From NCBI RefSeq assembly GCF_014773385.1, contig NZ_JACXAI010000008.1, positions 1 through 64,000 of the forward strand: a DNA stretch of 64,000 nucleotides, in the 5' to 3' direction. Positions 62,812-64,000 of this stretch are shown piece by piece. The notes under the pieces were generated by a model. It worked only from the letters and a program-made list of their open reading frames with translations, was not told the origin of the DNA and searched no databases. Each line of letters starts with the position of its first letter. Position 1 is the stretch's first letter. Origin of the DNA: Metabacillus arenae. GTDB taxonomy: Bacteria > Bacillota > Bacilli > Bacillales > Bacillaceae. The position numbers were made by a program, and so were the translations under genes.

Positions 62812-62984
62812 TAGAAAGGAGTTTGTGAGGATTGAATTAAATAAAAATTTTAGCTCCTCTGCTGATTTCAACCATTCGACCTTTAAACTCTAACTTTTAG
62901 AAAAAAACAATAGATATGTTAATCAACATATTTACATGGGGTTGGACCCGCAAGATTTATATGTGTTCACACTTTTGAAACAAT

Positions 62985-63055
62985 TGTGTGCAATTATTTG
63001 GATAACGGTGCAAATAATTAGATAAACTGTGCCAATTATCCATTTAATCACCATA
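62985..63055. repeat. Family 1 minisatellite, two units
   Basis: GGATAACGGTGCAAATAATT and AGATAAACTGTGCCAATTAT match the unit after thiY. Confidence 0.65.
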
Positions 63056-63086
63056 CAAAATTGCCTCACCACGAGAGATTCTTTTC

Positions 63087-63464
63087 TTATGTACGCTTCT
63101 TCAGTAAATCACGGATTTCCACTAACAATTCTTCTTTTTTGTCTGCTTTTACTTCTGCAGCTGGCTGCTTTTCTTCTTTTCGTTTAAATCTGTTGAAAAA
63201 CCTAACAAATAAAAAAATTGAGAAGGCAATTAGGAAAAAATCGATCGTTGATTGAATAAATAAGCCAATTTTTATTACTGCAGCTCCAACTGTGAAAGAC
63301 AATTTGGAAAAGTTTATTCCACCCAATAGTAGTCCAATCAAAGGTGTAATAATGTCATTTACAAGAGAGGTAACGATTTTCCCGAATGCTCCCCCAATCA
63401 CTACTGCTACTGCAAGATCAATTACATTTCCTTTAAAGGCGAATTTTTTAAATTCTTCCCACAT
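63087..63464 (-). CDS. mscL: Large-conductance mechanosensitive channel
   Basis: A membrane valve that opens under turgor to release solutes in osmotic downshock. The 125-residue protein has MWEEFKKFAFKGNVIDLAVA (N-terminal helix and TM1 start), VVIGGAFGKIVTSLVNDIIT (pore), TM2 (FFLIAFSIFLFVRFFNRF) and a charged C-terminal bundle (KKEELLVEIRDLL). The ATG at 63464 follows AAGGGGTG and gives the usual start; an upstream GTG adds three residues. Confidence 0.95.
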   Translation of the reverse strand: MWEEFKKFAFKGNVIDLAVAVVIGGAFGKIVTSLVNDIITPLIGLLLGGINFSKLSFTVGAAVIKIGLFIQSTIDFFLIAFSIFLFVRFFNRFKRKEEKQPAAEVKADKKEELLVEIRDLLKKRT

Positions 63465-63562
63465 CGACTGCACCCCTTAAATAGTTTTGATAGTTACAGT
63501 GTGACCGAGGGGCGCTGCTTTTACTATTATCTTTTAAAATTAAATTGATTTAATTTTAAATT

Positions 63563-63599
63563 AAAAAAGGCCTGAAAACATCTTTTCAGCCCTTTTTAT
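63563..63599. terminator. Bidirectional terminator
   Basis: CTGAAAA and TTTTCAG pair inside flanking A- and T-runs. It overlaps the stop codon of the minus-strand gene to its right. Confidence 0.8.
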
Positions 63600-64000
63600 T
63601 CATTAGCAGTACTTTCTAATTCATAAGGAATATTGTGAATGGTCAATAAGTTTTTGATTTCACTTAATGGAATATGAAAATCAGAGCTTCTTAAGAAAGA
63701 GAGTGTTTTCGTATCTTTAAAATGAAATATTACTTCATCCAGGCCATCATTCGATTTTGCAGGTATGTACCTGACTCGATCTATATCTTCCCAGGTATAA
63801 GAATTTTTTGTTAATTGAAATGGTTCGTTCCACTCTATCGTTTTTTCTGTAACATGGTGAAAATGAAAGCTGCTAAATATAAGTAAAGCAACCGTTACGA
63901 GGGATGCTCCAATCCCTAATCCAATTCCTCTTTTCCCCCATTGATAGAAGATGAATAATGCTGCAGTTAAGGTAATCGTGGAAGCTAGGAAGAGAATATT
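63596..64000 (-). CDS. Membrane protein of unknown function, cut by window edge
   Basis: The frame is open from the right edge to a stop at 63596-63598, giving at least 134 residues. It begins mid-protein with a helix (ILFLASTITLTAALFIFYQW), a second helix (LGIGASLVTVALLIFSSF) and then a PH-like soluble tail (WNEPFQLTKNSYTWEDIDRV; SFLRSSDFHIPLSEIKNLLT). It has a plausible terminator at its 3' end. Start lies outside the window. Family not recognised. Confidence 0.7.
   Translation of the reverse strand, partial: NILFLASTITLTAALFIFYQWGKRGIGLGIGASLVTVALLIFSSFHFHHVTEKTIEWNEPFQLTKNSYTWEDIDRVRYIPAKSNDGLDEVIFHFKDTKTLSFLRSSDFHIPLSEIKNLLTIHNIPYELESTANE

Overview
The window comes from a low-GC Firmicute of the family Bacillaceae. 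Gene content supports this: metE under tandem SAM and B12 riboswitches, a thiXYZ-type pyrimidine importer, ykfB/ykfC murein-peptide recycling, nagAB with NagR-type operators, gltAB, a T-box argS and an intracellular subtilisin. AGGAGG-type ribosome binding sites, sigma-W and sigma-B promoter matches and Bacillus-style dispersed intergenic repeats agree with it. The species cannot be fixed from the sequence alone. No rRNA, tRNA, CRISPR array or intact transposase was seen.

Layout. 0-1.4 kb is a graveyard of gene fragments (NERD C-terminus, DUF3658 domain, GNAT tail) and a structured IS200/IS605-like relic. 1.4-7.3 kb has an M42 peptidase, metE with its tandem riboswitch leader, a candidate type I holin-like toxin and small hypothetical genes. 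7.3-11.7 kb is a TPP-riboswitch-led thiamine-precursor importer (thiY, MTH1187-type binding protein, thiX, thiZ, TatD hydrolase). 11.9-22.2 kb is an accessory stretch: a secreted 5'-nucleotidase whose 3' end is duplicated around a 2.5-kb insert holding a decayed ABC permease and a TPR protein, then GNAT, an ANT(6)-type adenylyltransferase, a truncated Tn3-family transposase, a type I MetAP and a decaying ArsR/SRPBCC/DoxX cluster.

22.3-30.9 kb is sugar and cell-wall recycling (nagA, nagB, a SIS protein, DUF3870, DUF819 transporter, ykfB, ykfC) and a PhzF protein. 31.8-38.5 kb is an envelope-stress neighbourhood with a near-consensus sigma-W promoter: DUF4178, PspA, a DUF4247 lipoprotein, DUF350 and a membrane-fused spermidine-synthase-like protein, followed by DUF3243 (with a sigma-B-like promoter) and a phospholipase-D-family protein. 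I judge this the most interesting under-characterised system here. 39.3-47.2 kb has a lysozyme-like protein, a second holin-like toxin, a second IS605-like relic and glutamate synthase. 48.2-54.9 kb is an alpha-galactoside utilisation operon (LacI regulator, binding protein, two permeases, GH36 alpha-galactosidase) with no ATPase of its own. 54.9-64 kb has an aldehyde dehydrogenase, an amidohydrolase, intracellular subtilisin, T-box argS, a MerR-like coiled-coil protein, mscL and a membrane protein cut by the right edge.

Several repeat families recur: three structured IS605-like relics, a GC-rich Bacillus intergenic repeat (at least six copies), two degenerate ~20-bp minisatellites, and a 136-bp element with 13-bp inverted ends. 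All family assignments were made by reading the sequence, without database searches.
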